From contig NZ_QWVT01000007.1 in the NCBI RefSeq assembly GCF_003570705.1, positions 1 to 64,000 on the forward strand: 64,000 nucleotides of DNA, read 5' to 3'. Numbering within the stretch: the stretch's first letter is position 1; the number at the start of each line of letters is the position of its first letter. The position numbers were made by a program, and so were the translations under genes. The stretch is from Mesobacillus zeae (GTDB taxonomy: Bacteria > Bacillota > Bacilli > Bacillales > Cytobacillaceae). The notes beneath the pieces were generated by a model. That model saw only the letters and a program-made list of their open reading frames with translations. It was not told where the DNA came from and ran no database searches. Shown here one piece after another: positions 54,476-63,867 of the stretch.

Positions 54476-55363
54476 TTGCAGCAGCGATCGGTTGCGATAC
54501 CACTGACCATTTCAATTATTGCTGTTTCATTTGCAGCGATTTTTGTCAAATGGTCCGATGCGCCCGCCACGATTTTGAGTATGTACAGGATGTGGCTTGC
54601 CAGCCTGTTTTTGCTTCCAATCATGTGGAAAAAGCGGACTGAGTTCTCAAAAATAAAAAAGCGTGATTGGGCATTTTTATTGTTATCAGGATTATTCTTG
54701 GCGTTGCATTTCGCCCTTTGGTTTGGGTCTTTAAAGCTTACGACTGTGGCTAGCTCAACGATTATACTCGCGCTGCAGCCAATTATTTCGCTTGTAGGAG
54801 GATTCTTTCTTTTTAAAGAGCGTACAACCGCAGCGGCATTACTGAGCATGGGAATCGCTGTGATAGGAGCAATCATGGTCGGCTGGGGTGACTTTGCCCT
54901 TAGCGAGATGGCCATTCTCGGTGATATCCTGTCATTCTTAAGTGTCATTGCCGTTGTGGGTTACCTTTTGATTGGACAGAGCGTCGTAAAAAAAGTATCC
55001 CACTGGATATACAGCTTCACCGTCTTTTTTTTCGCCGCCATTGCATTGACGGTTTATAACCTGGCAGCAGGCGTGCATATCCTTGGATACAGCCAGCATG
55101 AGTGGGGAATCTTCCTTCTGCTTGCGATTGTTCCGACCATTACACACCTAATCAACAACTGGCTCTTGAACTATATCAATGCCACTGCCATTTCGATGAG
55201 TATTCTCGGCGAACCAGTGGGAGCCACAGCGCTGGCCATCCTCCTGCTTGATGAAAAAGTCAGCCTCGTCCAGGCAGCCGGAGGAGTCCTCGTTCTTTGT
55301 GGAGTTTTTGTCTTCCTGGCAAGACAGCAAAGAGGCAGAGTATATAAAGATCAGGCAGCATAA
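54476..55363 (+). CDS. EamA-family (DMT) transporter
   Basis: 295 residues from a TTG at 54476, chosen for GAGGGGA just upstream; a longer frame to 54389 lacks a site. Ten helices in two EamA repeats; EPVGATALAILLLDEKV is the typical helix 9-10 motif. Exports or imports an unknown small metabolite. Confidence 0.82.
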   Translation: MQQRSVAIPLTISIIAVSFAAIFVKWSDAPATILSMYRMWLASLFLLPIMWKKRTEFSKIKKRDWAFLLLSGLFLALHFALWFGSLKLTTVASSTIILALQPIISLVGGFFLFKERTTAAALLSMGIAVIGAIMVGWGDFALSEMAILGDILSFLSVIAVVGYLLIGQSVVKKVSHWIYSFTVFFFAAIALTVYNLAAGVHILGYSQHEWGIFLLLAIVPTITHLINNWLLNYINATAISMSILGEPVGATALAILLLDEKVSLVQAAGGVLVLCGVFVFLARQQRGRVYKDQAA

Positions 55364-55391
55364 AAAAGGAGCCTTAAATAGACTCCTTTTT
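55364..55391 (+). terminator. Terminator of the EamA gene
   Basis: AAAAGGAG/CTCCTTTT with T-run. Confidence 0.8.
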
Positions 55392-55528
55392 GCATTCTGG
55401 GTCAGTTGACGGCAAGGGCCCGCTTCCCAATTTCATTATAAATATTAATGAATTCAGCCTTGGACATTTTCACATCTTTACGCACTGCTGCCAATCCAAA
55501 TTATGTTATGGCGTTTTTCCAAACAATC

Positions 55529-56374
55529 TTATTTTCTAGTAACAAAATCTTCCACTACCCTCTTAAACAACTTCTTTTCTTCCAAAAATGGATAGTGGTT
55601 GCTGCTTTCAAAAATGTGCAGTTTCGAATTGGGGATGTGCTGGTCCATTTCGATTGAGAAACCGACAGGGCATTGCACATCATGCCTACCGCAAAGAATA
55701 AGGGTTCTTGTTTTTATTTTGTGCAATTGCCTTGTCACGTCGTAAATTGAAAACTCCCTGTTAAAAAAATTCAGCCGAACAACACACATTTTTTTTGAAA
55801 TCGGCTTAGAAAAATACTTGCCATGCATAGCCGGATGATACAGCGATAGCTTTGTTCGTTCTTTAGATAAATTTTTACGTTCATCAGCCGAAAGAGTTGG
55901 CAATTTCAGCTTTTCCATCAAGTCCTGCATGTTCTCAAATTGGGGGTGTTCAGGATGATAAATGCATTCACTGGAATCAGAAGCGTATTCCCGTGCAGCA
56001 GCCCCGACGAGGATCAGGGCCGTCAGAGACTCTGAAAAATGAATCCCATAAAGAACGCCAATCATCCCTCCCGTTGAATGGCCTGCATAACTCCATGTAC
56101 TATAGCCAAATTCCTCGCGAATAGCCTCCAAATCGAGAACCGCATCGAGCATACTTAACCGGTAAGGCTCTGTAGCTTTTTCGGAATGCCCTGCCTCCCT
56201 AAGGTTAACAAGGATGACCCTATGCGAACGGGTAAAGCTGTCGGCAAAATAATCACCAGATTCATTAAACTCCGAATAGTGATGTGTCACCACGCCAGGA
56301 GGACCATCCCCCTTTATAAAAACTTCAAACTCTCCCCGTGTTGTTGCCACCAATTTCCTTTCCCAATTCCCCAT
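55529..56374 (-). CDS. Alpha/beta hydrolase
   Basis: 281 residues. Nucleophile elbow GHSTGG (Ser about 98), acid in LCGRHDVQCP (Asp about 229) and His in SSNHYPFLEE (about 261). Similar to proline-iminopeptidase-like hydrolases. Substrate unknown. Downstream of argS with a terminator between. Confidence 0.85.
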   Translation of the reverse strand: MGNWERKLVATTRGEFEVFIKGDGPPGVVTHHYSEFNESGDYFADSFTRSHRVILVNLREAGHSEKATEPYRLSMLDAVLDLEAIREEFGYSTWSYAGHSTGGMIGVLYGIHFSESLTALILVGAAAREYASDSSECIYHPEHPQFENMQDLMEKLKLPTLSADERKNLSKERTKLSLYHPAMHGKYFSKPISKKMCVVRLNFFNREFSIYDVTRQLHKIKTRTLILCGRHDVQCPVGFSIEMDQHIPNSKLHIFESSNHYPFLEEKKLFKRVVEDFVTRK

Positions 56375-56424
56375 ATATTCTCCTCCTTTTCCACTTTAAG
56401 GATAGCACAAGCACATAAAAAAAC

Positions 56425-56448
56425 GCCCGCACATCGTTCTGTGCGGGC
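56425..56448 (-). terminator. Terminator of argS
   Basis: GCCCGCAC/GTGCGGGC with an eight-base loop and seven T on the minus strand. Confidence 0.85.
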
Positions 56449-56461
56449 ATCTTCTCTTCTC

Positions 56462-58159
56462 TTACATTTCTTCTGGCGCTTCCATACCAAGCAGGCGGAG
56501 ACCTTCTTTAACGACCATTGTGACTGCGGAGACAAGTGCCAGGCGGGCTGGTTTTTTCTCGGACGGCTCAAGGATCTTGACTTCTGCATAATACTTGTTG
56601 AACTCACGTGAAAGGTCAATTACATACTTCGCAATCTGAGATGGATCGTACTTATCCATTGCTCTCTTGACCGCTTCTGGGAACTCAGCCAGTGCAGTGA
56701 TGACTTTCCACTCTTCGGTCCAGGATAATGGGAATTCTGCCGGAATCTCCGATTTATCCCAATTTCCTTTACGAAGGATAGAGCACGCACGCGCATAGGT
56801 GTATTGGATGTATGGGCCGGTCTCCCCTTCGAAACGAAGCATGTCTTCAAGCGAGAATTCAATATCGTTCAATCGGTAGTTTTTCAAGTCATGGAACACG
56901 ACAGCGCCCACGCCCACCATTCTGGCAACATCATCCTTATTGGTGAGGTTCGGGTTCTTCTCTTGAATATTTTTCGCAGACATCGCAATCGATTCAGCGA
57001 GCACTTCTTCAAGCAGAATGACCTTGCCTTTACGGGTAGACATCTTTTTGCCATCCTTCAGCATCATGCCGAATGGAATGTGCTTCATTGTGTTTGCCCA
57101 TTCATATCCCATTTTATCAAGTACAGCGATCAGCTGCTTGAAGTGCAGGCTCTGCTCATTCCCAACAACATAAAGTGATTGGACAAAATTGTAGTTTTCT
57201 TTTCTGTACAATGCGGCTGCAAGGTCACGCGTTGCATAAAGTGTTGCACCGTCGGACTTCTTGATGAGGCATGGAGGAAGCTCAAGGTCGGACAGATCCA
57301 CCACTTTTGCGTCATCTGATTCGACCAGCAAGCCCTTTTCCTCGATCAAGTCAATGACACGGTCCATTTTGTCATTGTAAAATGCTTCGCCGGCACTTGA
57401 ATCAAACTCGATGCCGAGCAAATCATAAATGCGCGTGAATTCTTTCAGTGATTCGTCACGGAACCATGTCCACAGCTCCATCGCTTCTTCATTGCCGTTC
57501 TCAAGTTTCTTAAACCAAAGACGCCCGTCGTCTTCAAGGGATGGATTATTAATCGCTTCCTCATGGAACTTAACATATAAGGATAGCAGTTCCTTGATCG
57601 GGTTTTGAGAAACCTTTTCTTCAGAGCCCCATAGCTTATAAGCCGTGATCAGTTTCCCGAACTGTGTACCCCAGTCGCCTAAATGGTTGATTTTAAACGG
57701 CTTGAAACCGGATTTCTCAGCAATCAATGCGATTGAATTACCGATGACAGTGGAACGGAGGTGACCCATCGAGAATGGCTTAGCGATGTTCGGCGATGAC
57801 ATGTCAATCGTCATCACGCCGCCGGTGCCAGCGTCGGAGCGGCCAAACTCTCCTTGCTCTGACAATACTTGTTTAAGGATGTCTAATGCAGCTGTTTCCT
57901 TGTTAAAAAAGACATTCACATAACCGCCGGCCACTTCTACTTTTTCAAAAAGTGGCGATGAAATTTTTTCGCTTAGTTCTGCAGCAATCTTCTGCGGAGC
58001 CTGGCGGAAAATTTTCGCAAGCGAGAAACATGGGAAAGCCAAGTCCCCGTGTTCAGGCTGTTTCGGTTTTTCAAGTACAATTTCAATTTGTTCTGCTGTC
58101 AGCTGTCCGTCAACCTGTGCCGAAAGCAGCTGTGCAAATTCCTTTTTAAAATTAATCAT
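56462..58159 (-). CDS. argS: Arginyl-tRNA synthetase, eukaryote-like subclass
   Basis: 565 residues from the ATG at 58159 (AAAGGTGG nine bases before; a second ATG three codons upstream sits on the site). The HIGH motif is embedded in SSPNIAKPFSMGHLRST, as in yeast-type ArgRS (SSPNIAKPFHAGHLRST), not the ANPTG.LH.GH of the main Bacillus enzyme. KMSKS is KKMSTRKGK. C-terminal anticodon-binding domain intact. It is controlled by a T-box leader and is likely the second ArgRS of the genome. Confidence 0.93.
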   Translation of the reverse strand: MINFKKEFAQLLSAQVDGQLTAEQIEIVLEKPKQPEHGDLAFPCFSLAKIFRQAPQKIAAELSEKISSPLFEKVEVAGGYVNVFFNKETAALDILKQVLSEQGEFGRSDAGTGGVMTIDMSSPNIAKPFSMGHLRSTVIGNSIALIAEKSGFKPFKINHLGDWGTQFGKLITAYKLWGSEEKVSQNPIKELLSLYVKFHEEAINNPSLEDDGRLWFKKLENGNEEAMELWTWFRDESLKEFTRIYDLLGIEFDSSAGEAFYNDKMDRVIDLIEEKGLLVESDDAKVVDLSDLELPPCLIKKSDGATLYATRDLAAALYRKENYNFVQSLYVVGNEQSLHFKQLIAVLDKMGYEWANTMKHIPFGMMLKDGKKMSTRKGKVILLEEVLAESIAMSAKNIQEKNPNLTNKDDVARMVGVGAVVFHDLKNYRLNDIEFSLEDMLRFEGETGPYIQYTYARACSILRKGNWDKSEIPAEFPLSWTEEWKVITALAEFPEAVKRAMDKYDPSQIAKYVIDLSREFNKYYAEVKILEPSEKKPARLALVSAVTMVVKEGLRLLGMEAPEEM

Positions 58160-58184
58160 AGGATTCATCCACCTTTTTTAGAAA

Positions 58185-58440
58185 ATAAAAAACTCCCGTC
58201 TCTTAAATAAGAGACGAGAGTATAATCCCGCGGTACCACTCAAATTGTCCGGAAAATTTCCAGACCTGCTTTCCTTCGTAACGTGAAGCCCCGGCTGTCC
58301 CTACTAAGTTTCAGGAGAGCATCTCTAAAGTGCGTTTCACTTTCTGCTCCGCACCGGGCTTCCACCATCCCCGGTTCGCTTGGCCTTTGCCGAAAGCTAC
58401 TCTCTTCTTCATTGATTTTTACTATTACAATATATTATCG
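58185..58440 (-). ncRNA. T-box leader of argS
   Basis: The minus strand carries the T-box GAGTGGTACCGCGGG (about 58242-58228), immediately followed by the terminator GACTCTCGTCTCTTA/TAAGAGACGGGAG with T-run (58220-58185). Upstream are Stem II-like AGCGAACCGGGG and GGAAGCCCGG. A specifier loop with GAAACGCA suggests an Arg CGC codon, but I am unsure. It senses uncharged tRNA-Arg. Confidence 0.9.
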
Positions 58441-58521
58441 CCATTATATCGAATATCATTCTTTTTTACCAGAGATTTTCTTCCTGTTTCGCGGATTTTT
58501 TTCTCAAAACTATTTTGCAGG

Positions 58522-59520
58522 CTATTTTACGTTTGCTCCCCGCAACTTTTCTGCACGTTTGTTTACGCTTTCAAGCGCATCATTATATTCCTGACCGAGC
58601 TGGTCGATAATGTCTGCTGCTGATTGTATCTGACGGATTGCCCCAACTCCATGCCCAGCAGACCAAATATCACGCCACGCCTTAGCATCTGTTTCTTTTT
58701 GCATGCTGTCAAAATTCACTTTATCTTTTTTCTTCAGCTGCTCCGGATCAAGTCCCGCCTTAACAATGCTTGGTTTCAGCATATTCGCCCGTACGCCCGA
58801 AAAAGCATCTGTCAGAATTAAGTCCTCCTGGCTTGCTTCCACAAGCATTTCCCTGTAATCCTCTGAAGCCCTGCTTTCTGTTGCCACGATGAACCTTGTG
58901 CCCATATAGGCAAGGTCGGCTCCCGCTGCCTGTGCCGCAAGGATGCCTTTACCAGTTGATATGGAACCAGCAAGAATGATGATGCCCTCCCAGAATTCAC
59001 GTACCATATCAACAAAGGCAAAGCTGTTGATTTCACCAGCGTGCCCTCCGGCTCCGCTTGCAACGAGAATCAGCCCATCCACTCCTGACTCAGCAGCTTT
59101 CTTCGCAAACTTCACATCGCTGACATCGGAAAAAACAAGCCCTCCGTATCCATGGACGATTTCCACGACTTTTTTGGGGCTGCCGAGCGAAGTAATCACA
59201 AGCTCTGGCTGATGCTTCCTGATCAGTTCTAGTTCTTCTTCCAGGCGGCTGTATGAACTGTGCGTCACCATATTCATAGCCCACGGAGCGATTTTACCTT
59301 CCGGATTTGTTGCTCTTGCCTCGGTGACCGCTTTGCTCAGTTCTGTCATCCAGCTGTCCAGCACTTCAATCGGCCTTGCATTCGGAGCAGGAAAAGAACC
59401 TATAACACCATTTAAACAGCATGCTTTTACCAGCTCTGGCCCTGATACCAGGAACATCGGCGCGGCAATAGCCGGCAGAGCCATACTGTCCTGCCACGTT
59501 TCGGGAATACCTTTTCTCAT
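58522..59520 (-). CDS. Nitronate monooxygenase (2-nitropropane dioxygenase family)
   Basis: 332 residues, TIM-barrel FMN enzyme. MALPAIAAPMFLVSGPELV start, then VASGAGGHAGEINSFAFV, and GTRFIVATESRASEDYREM near the FMN-phosphate site. Typical length. Oxidises nitronates; the physiological substrate may be propionate-3-nitronate. Confidence 0.88.
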   Translation of the reverse strand: MRKGIPETWQDSMALPAIAAPMFLVSGPELVKACCLNGVIGSFPAPNARPIEVLDSWMTELSKAVTEARATNPEGKIAPWAMNMVTHSSYSRLEEELELIRKHQPELVITSLGSPKKVVEIVHGYGGLVFSDVSDVKFAKKAAESGVDGLILVASGAGGHAGEINSFAFVDMVREFWEGIIILAGSISTGKGILAAQAAGADLAYMGTRFIVATESRASEDYREMLVEASQEDLILTDAFSGVRANMLKPSIVKAGLDPEQLKKKDKVNFDSMQKETDAKAWRDIWSAGHGVGAIRQIQSAADIIDQLGQEYNDALESVNKRAEKLRGANVK

Positions 59521-59599
59521 TCTTGAGTCCTCCTGACGTTATTTCTAAATTTTCTGAATTAACTTTATTCCATCATAATTTATTTATCCAAAAATTACA

Positions 59600-59865
59600 A
59601 ATGGAAAGAGGAAAAGCGAAAGCGTCCGTCTAGCGCCGTATAGACTGGAGCACAACCGACTGAGATAAAGGAAACACGAAGAGCACTAGCGATTCGATGT
59701 TGACTTATAACGCTTAGGGCAGGCACGTCCTGTGCGCAACGCCTTACTCGTACATCCTGTGCTTCGTCGTAGAGAGGTGGGCGAAGTCCACTAGGCGCTG
59801 GGCGCTGTAGCTGGACAAAGAAAAGCGAAAGCGCCCGTTTAGTGCCGTATGGACTGGAGCCAGCG
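59600..59865. repeat. Pair of dispersed ~40-bp intergenic repeats
   Basis: AAAAGCGAAAGCGtCCGTcT at about 59614 recurs as AAAAGCGAAAGCGcCCGTtT at about 59821; both continue AGcGCCGTAtaGACTGGAGC with few mismatches. Between them are palindromic pieces such as GGACTTCGCCC and GCGCTGGGCGC. I recall similar blocks in other Bacillaceae intergenic regions. Confidence 0.6.
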
Positions 59866-59952
59866 GACATAGGATAGCGGGAGTCTTCAATGTAGAAAAG
59901 ACTTTTTCTATTTATTGTTAAATGAGCCGAAAGGCAGATTTCCTGAACACCA

Positions 59953-59983
59953 AAAAGGATGCTGCAGTACAGCATCCCCTTTT
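59953..59983 (-). terminator. Terminator of the KinB-like kinase gene
   Basis: AAAAGGGGATGCTG/CAGCATCCTTTTT hairpin on the minus strand. Confidence 0.8.
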
Positions 59984-59985
59984 CT

Positions 59986-61233
59986 CTATTCAGAAGCAGC
60001 TTCAGGAAATTTGAAGTAAAAGGTTGTCCCTTTGCCGACTTCGCTGTTTACCTTAATGGTTCCATCCATCGCACGAACGATACTGTAGACCACCATCATG
60101 CCAAGTCCCGTTCCCCTTTTTCCTTTTGTCGAATAATATGGCTCCCCGAGCCGCTCGACCTGCTCTTTCGTCATTCCCATTCCGGTATCAGTCACAATAA
60201 CCGAGATATCAGAACGGTTAGACGTGACCCGTATCGTTAAATATCCGCCGCCCGGCATTGCTTCCACTGCGTTTTTCAAGACATTGATGAACACCTGATG
60301 AAATTTTTGTCGATCGCCTCTTAGGCAGCCGCTGCCGGTAAAAAAGGTCGCAATTTCGACAGAATTTTGATTGGCAAGCGGCTGGACCACCCGGATGACA
60401 TGCTCCACTTCCTCGATGACAGAAAAATCATCTTGCTTCTCGATCGCCGGCTTGGCAAAAGTCAAATAATCTCTAATTACTTTCTCGGCGGCATCCAGCT
60501 CATCCCTGACAAGTGAAAGATAAATCTCCCTTTTTACTGGCGGAAGCTCGGCTTCTTTCAGCAGCTGGACGAACCCGCTCGCAGCGGCAAGAGGATTGCG
60601 AATCTCATGGGAAATTGCAGCTCCCATTTGTTCAACTGCCTGAAGCTTCTCTGCTTTGATAACCCGATTCCTAATTTCAATGTTTTTGTTAACAAATTCT
60701 ATCAGATAGGAAATAATACCGATTCCAAGAGGACTGATTGCCAAATACGCAAACCACAGATCGTACCATTCATTTGGAGTATGGATAAATTCCATACACA
60801 TTACAATGATAGCTCCGAGTAACATTCCTAGCAAAATAGAATATCTAATCCGATAATCAGACTTAAGTTTCAAAAACCATGGATGCATCCAGCGCAGCAC
60901 AAAAGAAAATACAACGTATAAAATAAGGGTTTCAACAAATCCTGCATCCAAACCGTACAGCATCCTGATTCCGATGACGGCAAAAGCTAGCAAATATCCG
61001 TATTTCAGATATAGACCGCCAATGACAAAAGGAATGATACGCAAGTCACAACGGACTTCTGGGACAGGATTGTACGCCATATGTATGCAAAACCATATCA
61101 AAGCAACAAATCCGATAAAGAGCTTCGGCTGTGAAAAATTAAATTTTATTTTCCTGTCGAAGATCACAAGACAAAAAAATAACAAAATCATCATTAAAGC
61201 GAGGATATTAAAAAAATGCCTGGTAATTTCCAT
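59986..61233 (-). CDS. Membrane sensor histidine kinase (KinB/5TM-LYT-like)
   Basis: 415 residues. Five to six helices (about 10-178) of the 5TMR-LYT type with DLRIIPFVIGGLY, then HisKA with SHEIRNPLAAASGFVQLL (His209) and HATPase_c with DTGMGM and GTGLGMM. The H-box and length match KinB, a sporulation kinase. No response regulator adjacent. Confidence 0.88.
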   Translation of the reverse strand: MEITRHFFNILALMMILLFFCLVIFDRKIKFNFSQPKLFIGFVALIWFCIHMAYNPVPEVRCDLRIIPFVIGGLYLKYGYLLAFAVIGIRMLYGLDAGFVETLILYVVFSFVLRWMHPWFLKLKSDYRIRYSILLGMLLGAIIVMCMEFIHTPNEWYDLWFAYLAISPLGIGIISYLIEFVNKNIEIRNRVIKAEKLQAVEQMGAAISHEIRNPLAAASGFVQLLKEAELPPVKREIYLSLVRDELDAAEKVIRDYLTFAKPAIEKQDDFSVIEEVEHVIRVVQPLANQNSVEIATFFTGSGCLRGDRQKFHQVFINVLKNAVEAMPGGGYLTIRVTSNRSDISVIVTDTGMGMTKEQVERLGEPYYSTKGKRGTGLGMMVVYSIVRAMDGTIKVNSEVGKGTTFYFKFPEAASE

Positions 61234-61346
61234 ATTACACCTCCTAAATACAAATATAGGAAAATTTCACAAGATGATTCACCGAGAAAACAACAGGATA
61301 TTTACCTGTTTTTCGACTAAAAGATAAGTTCTTCTTGGATAACGAC

Positions 61347-61532
61347 TTAATGAGACGCAGACTTTTTATATTTTTCAACAAAATCTTTTATTTTCATTTT
61401 TATTACTTTTGTCCGCTCATCATTATGATTTTCAGCACCAAGCATATATCTTTTCAACAAATACTGGGCCGCTTCCTCAATCAGGACAAGTAAAACTATG
61501 AAAGCAACCGCAACGGTCATCCATTTGAGCAT
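61347..61532 (-). CDS. Small single-pass membrane protein
   Basis: 61 residues: one membrane helix (5-24) and a charged cytoplasmic tail (KMKIKDFVEKYKK). GAAGGGGGCT precedes the ATG. No family recognised. Confidence 0.5.
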   Translation of the reverse strand: MLKWMTVAVAFIVLLVLIEEAAQYLLKRYMLGAENHNDERTKVIKMKIKDFVEKYKKSASH

Positions 61533-61639
61533 CCCTTCAGCCCCCTTCTAGTTGAGTAAACTGCATGATTATGTAATAACAGTATTTAGGAATATTTCGC
61601 CAAAGACTCGATTTTCCCCTGCTTTTGTCATTTGTATTT

Positions 61640-61700
61640 GGTTAGGTCGATATTTTCGCGAAGTTGATCGATATCTTTATTTTCTAGGTCGATATCTGGC
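61640..61700. repeat. Second copy of the GATCGATAT-type repeat
   Basis: Contains GGTCGATATTTTCGCGAAG, then AAGTTGATCGATATCTTT (61661-61678, identical to 44281-44298) and AGGTCGATATCTGG. Confidence 0.5.
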
Positions 61701-61751
61701 AATTATGAGCCTTAAACGCAAAAAAAGCACCCCGCAGGCGCTTTTTCAAAA

Positions 61752-61985
61752 TTATACATTTTTCAAGACCATATATAGCCTCTTGTTTCGCTCACTGCGC
61801 TCTTCTTCCGAGGCAAGGTCATATTTTTTGAGGAGGTGAAACGCTTGATTCAAGATATCCTGCGTGTGCTCTTCTGCGAAAAATTGCTGAAATAACGGAC
61901 GCATTTCCTCCGGCAAATATGCTGCCTGTTCCTGATACTTCTTGCTGACATCCTCATGGCTGTGGTCGATCTTGCATTCACTCAT
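61752..61985 (-). CDS. Small conserved-looking hypothetical protein
   Basis: 77 residues from the ATG at 61985 (MSECKIDHSHEDVSKKYQEQ); GGAAAGGAGGC lies just upstream. All-helical, acidic, no membrane segment. Function unknown. Confidence 0.55.
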   Translation of the reverse strand: MSECKIDHSHEDVSKKYQEQAAYLPEEMRPLFQQFFAEEHTQDILNQAFHLLKKYDLASEEERSERNKRLYMVLKNV

Positions 61986-62177
61986 TATTCTGCCTCCTTT
62001 CCATTCCTTCTTATACCATACCAAAATAGGATAGAGATTACTTCATAATGTGCATAAGACTTGGCACCATTTAGGCAAACTGTTTATTGACTGGCCAACT
62101 AGTTCAGGTTAAAATAACCTCCATCGTTCAACAATTAGATTGTATGAATGCATTTAGCTTTCAAGGAGATGTACAAA

Positions 62178-63758
62178 ATGAAACACGGGAAACAAGAAAT
62201 GAATAAACGGCTTGTCTTGACCGGCCTGATCATCGGGATGTTCTTTAGCGCCCTGGAACAGACGGTTGTGGGGACTGCAATGCCAACAATCATTGCCGAA
62301 TTGAATGGATTTTCCATTTTCGCATGGGTTACGACCGCCTATATGATCTCTTCAACGACAGTCATCCCGATTGTCGGGAAACTGTCCGACCTTTATGGCC
62401 GGCGCGTGCTTTACCTTTTAGGAACTATCATATTTATCATCAGCTCCGGGCTATGCGCAACAGCAACTACCATGGAGCAGCTTATTCTGTACCGCGGCAT
62501 CCAGGGAATCGGTGGTGGGATGATCATGCCACTTTCACAAACCATTGTCGGGGATATTTTCACTGCTGAGCAGCGGGCAAAATGGCAGGGTGTCTTTGGA
62601 GCACTTTTTGGCTTAAGCTCTGTCATTGGGCCTTTTCTTGGCGGCTTTCTTGTGGATACGATCAGCTGGCATTGGATTTTTCTAATCAATGTGCCATTCG
62701 GTCTTCTATCTGCCATCCTAATTTTTATTGGACTCAAACATGAAACGTTTGAAAAAAAGAAAAATGCGCCGATCGACTTTGGCGGGATTTTCACAATGAT
62801 TCCGGCAGTTGTCCTTTTGCTCGGCGGCCTCACGTTTGCAGGAGACAAATTTGCGTGGGCATCCATGGAAAGCTTATTCATTTTTGGCGGTGCGGCCATC
62901 CTTTTGGCAGCCTTCCTTGTGATTGAAAGAAAAGCGCAAGAACCTGTTCTTGATTTATCCCTTTTTAAAAATCGTGTTTTCGCAACGACTAGCGGACTGG
63001 GATTCCTAATCGGGCTTGGCATGTTCGGGGCCATTATGTTCGTACCAATGTTCATGCAGGGAATTCTCGGCGTAACTCCAACCCGGGCTGGCTCAACAAT
63101 GACACCAATGATGATTGCACTGATTTTCGCTTCCGTACTAGGGGGGCGCTTGTTATTAAAATTCCGGTTCCGAACTGTTTTAACCGCTGGGATGGCTATT
63201 GCGGTTGCCGGCTTTTACTTCATGAGCACAATGGGGCCGGATTCGAGCACACTTACTGCTTATTCATACATGGTCATCCTAGGATTTGGAATGGGGCTTG
63301 TTATGCCGACGCTAATGATTGCCATACAGAATGAATTTCCGAAAAACAAGCTTGGCGCTGTCACTTCTGCATCAACCTTTTTCCGGTCAATCGGAGGAAC
63401 CATTGGTGTTACGGTCCTGAACGTAGTCATGAACCATTCACTCGAGAAAAACCTTGCTGATGTCATTGAGACTGAAAAAAATCCAATCATCGCCCAAATT
63501 TTAACCAAAATTGGCGAGAAAACAGATGCCTTATTTGGTATCCTGGTAAAACCTGAACTGCTGAAAGTACCAGCGGAAATAAAAAAACCTGTTATTGAAG
63601 GAATCGAAACGGCCTGGACACAATCATTCTCTACGGTCTTTTTGACTGGATTGATTTTTATCTCAATTGGCATAGTTGTTGCCCTGTCGGTGGGAAACGG
63701 GAAAATCAAGCGGGACAGCGATCTTCCCAAAGAACAGGAGAACGGGGCAGCAGAATAA
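62178..63758 (+). CDS. DHA2-family MFS drug exporter (EmrB/QacA-like)
   Basis: 526 residues, 14 helices. Conserved LEQTVVGTAMPTI (motif D1), GKLSDLYGRR (motif A), and GVFGALFGLSSVIGPFLGG (motif C). AAGGAGATG precedes the ATG. Exports cationic or lipophilic drugs; substrate unknown. Confidence 0.9.
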   Translation: MKHGKQEMNKRLVLTGLIIGMFFSALEQTVVGTAMPTIIAELNGFSIFAWVTTAYMISSTTVIPIVGKLSDLYGRRVLYLLGTIIFIISSGLCATATTMEQLILYRGIQGIGGGMIMPLSQTIVGDIFTAEQRAKWQGVFGALFGLSSVIGPFLGGFLVDTISWHWIFLINVPFGLLSAILIFIGLKHETFEKKKNAPIDFGGIFTMIPAVVLLLGGLTFAGDKFAWASMESLFIFGGAAILLAAFLVIERKAQEPVLDLSLFKNRVFATTSGLGFLIGLGMFGAIMFVPMFMQGILGVTPTRAGSTMTPMMIALIFASVLGGRLLLKFRFRTVLTAGMAIAVAGFYFMSTMGPDSSTLTAYSYMVILGFGMGLVMPTLMIAIQNEFPKNKLGAVTSASTFFRSIGGTIGVTVLNVVMNHSLEKNLADVIETEKNPIIAQILTKIGEKTDALFGILVKPELLKVPAEIKKPVIEGIETAWTQSFSTVFLTGLIFISIGIVVALSVGNGKIKRDSDLPKEQENGAAE

Positions 63759-63867
63759 TGCTAAATCCCTGCAATGGTTTTATCATTGGCTCTCTAACAT
63801 GTTAAAATAGGTCTTGTGCCAGCTCGACTGGGAAAAATGCATTCGTAAGCTGGGAAGGAGACCTTCT

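Noticed and set aside
55380-55510. Minus-strand fragment ending KMSKAEFINIYNEIGKR
   Set aside because: Looks like the tail of a gene, but there is no start, site or recognisable family; too little to annotate.
59600-59975. 126-codon frame over the intergenic repeats
   Set aside because: The composition and repeats explain the open frame; no plausible start.
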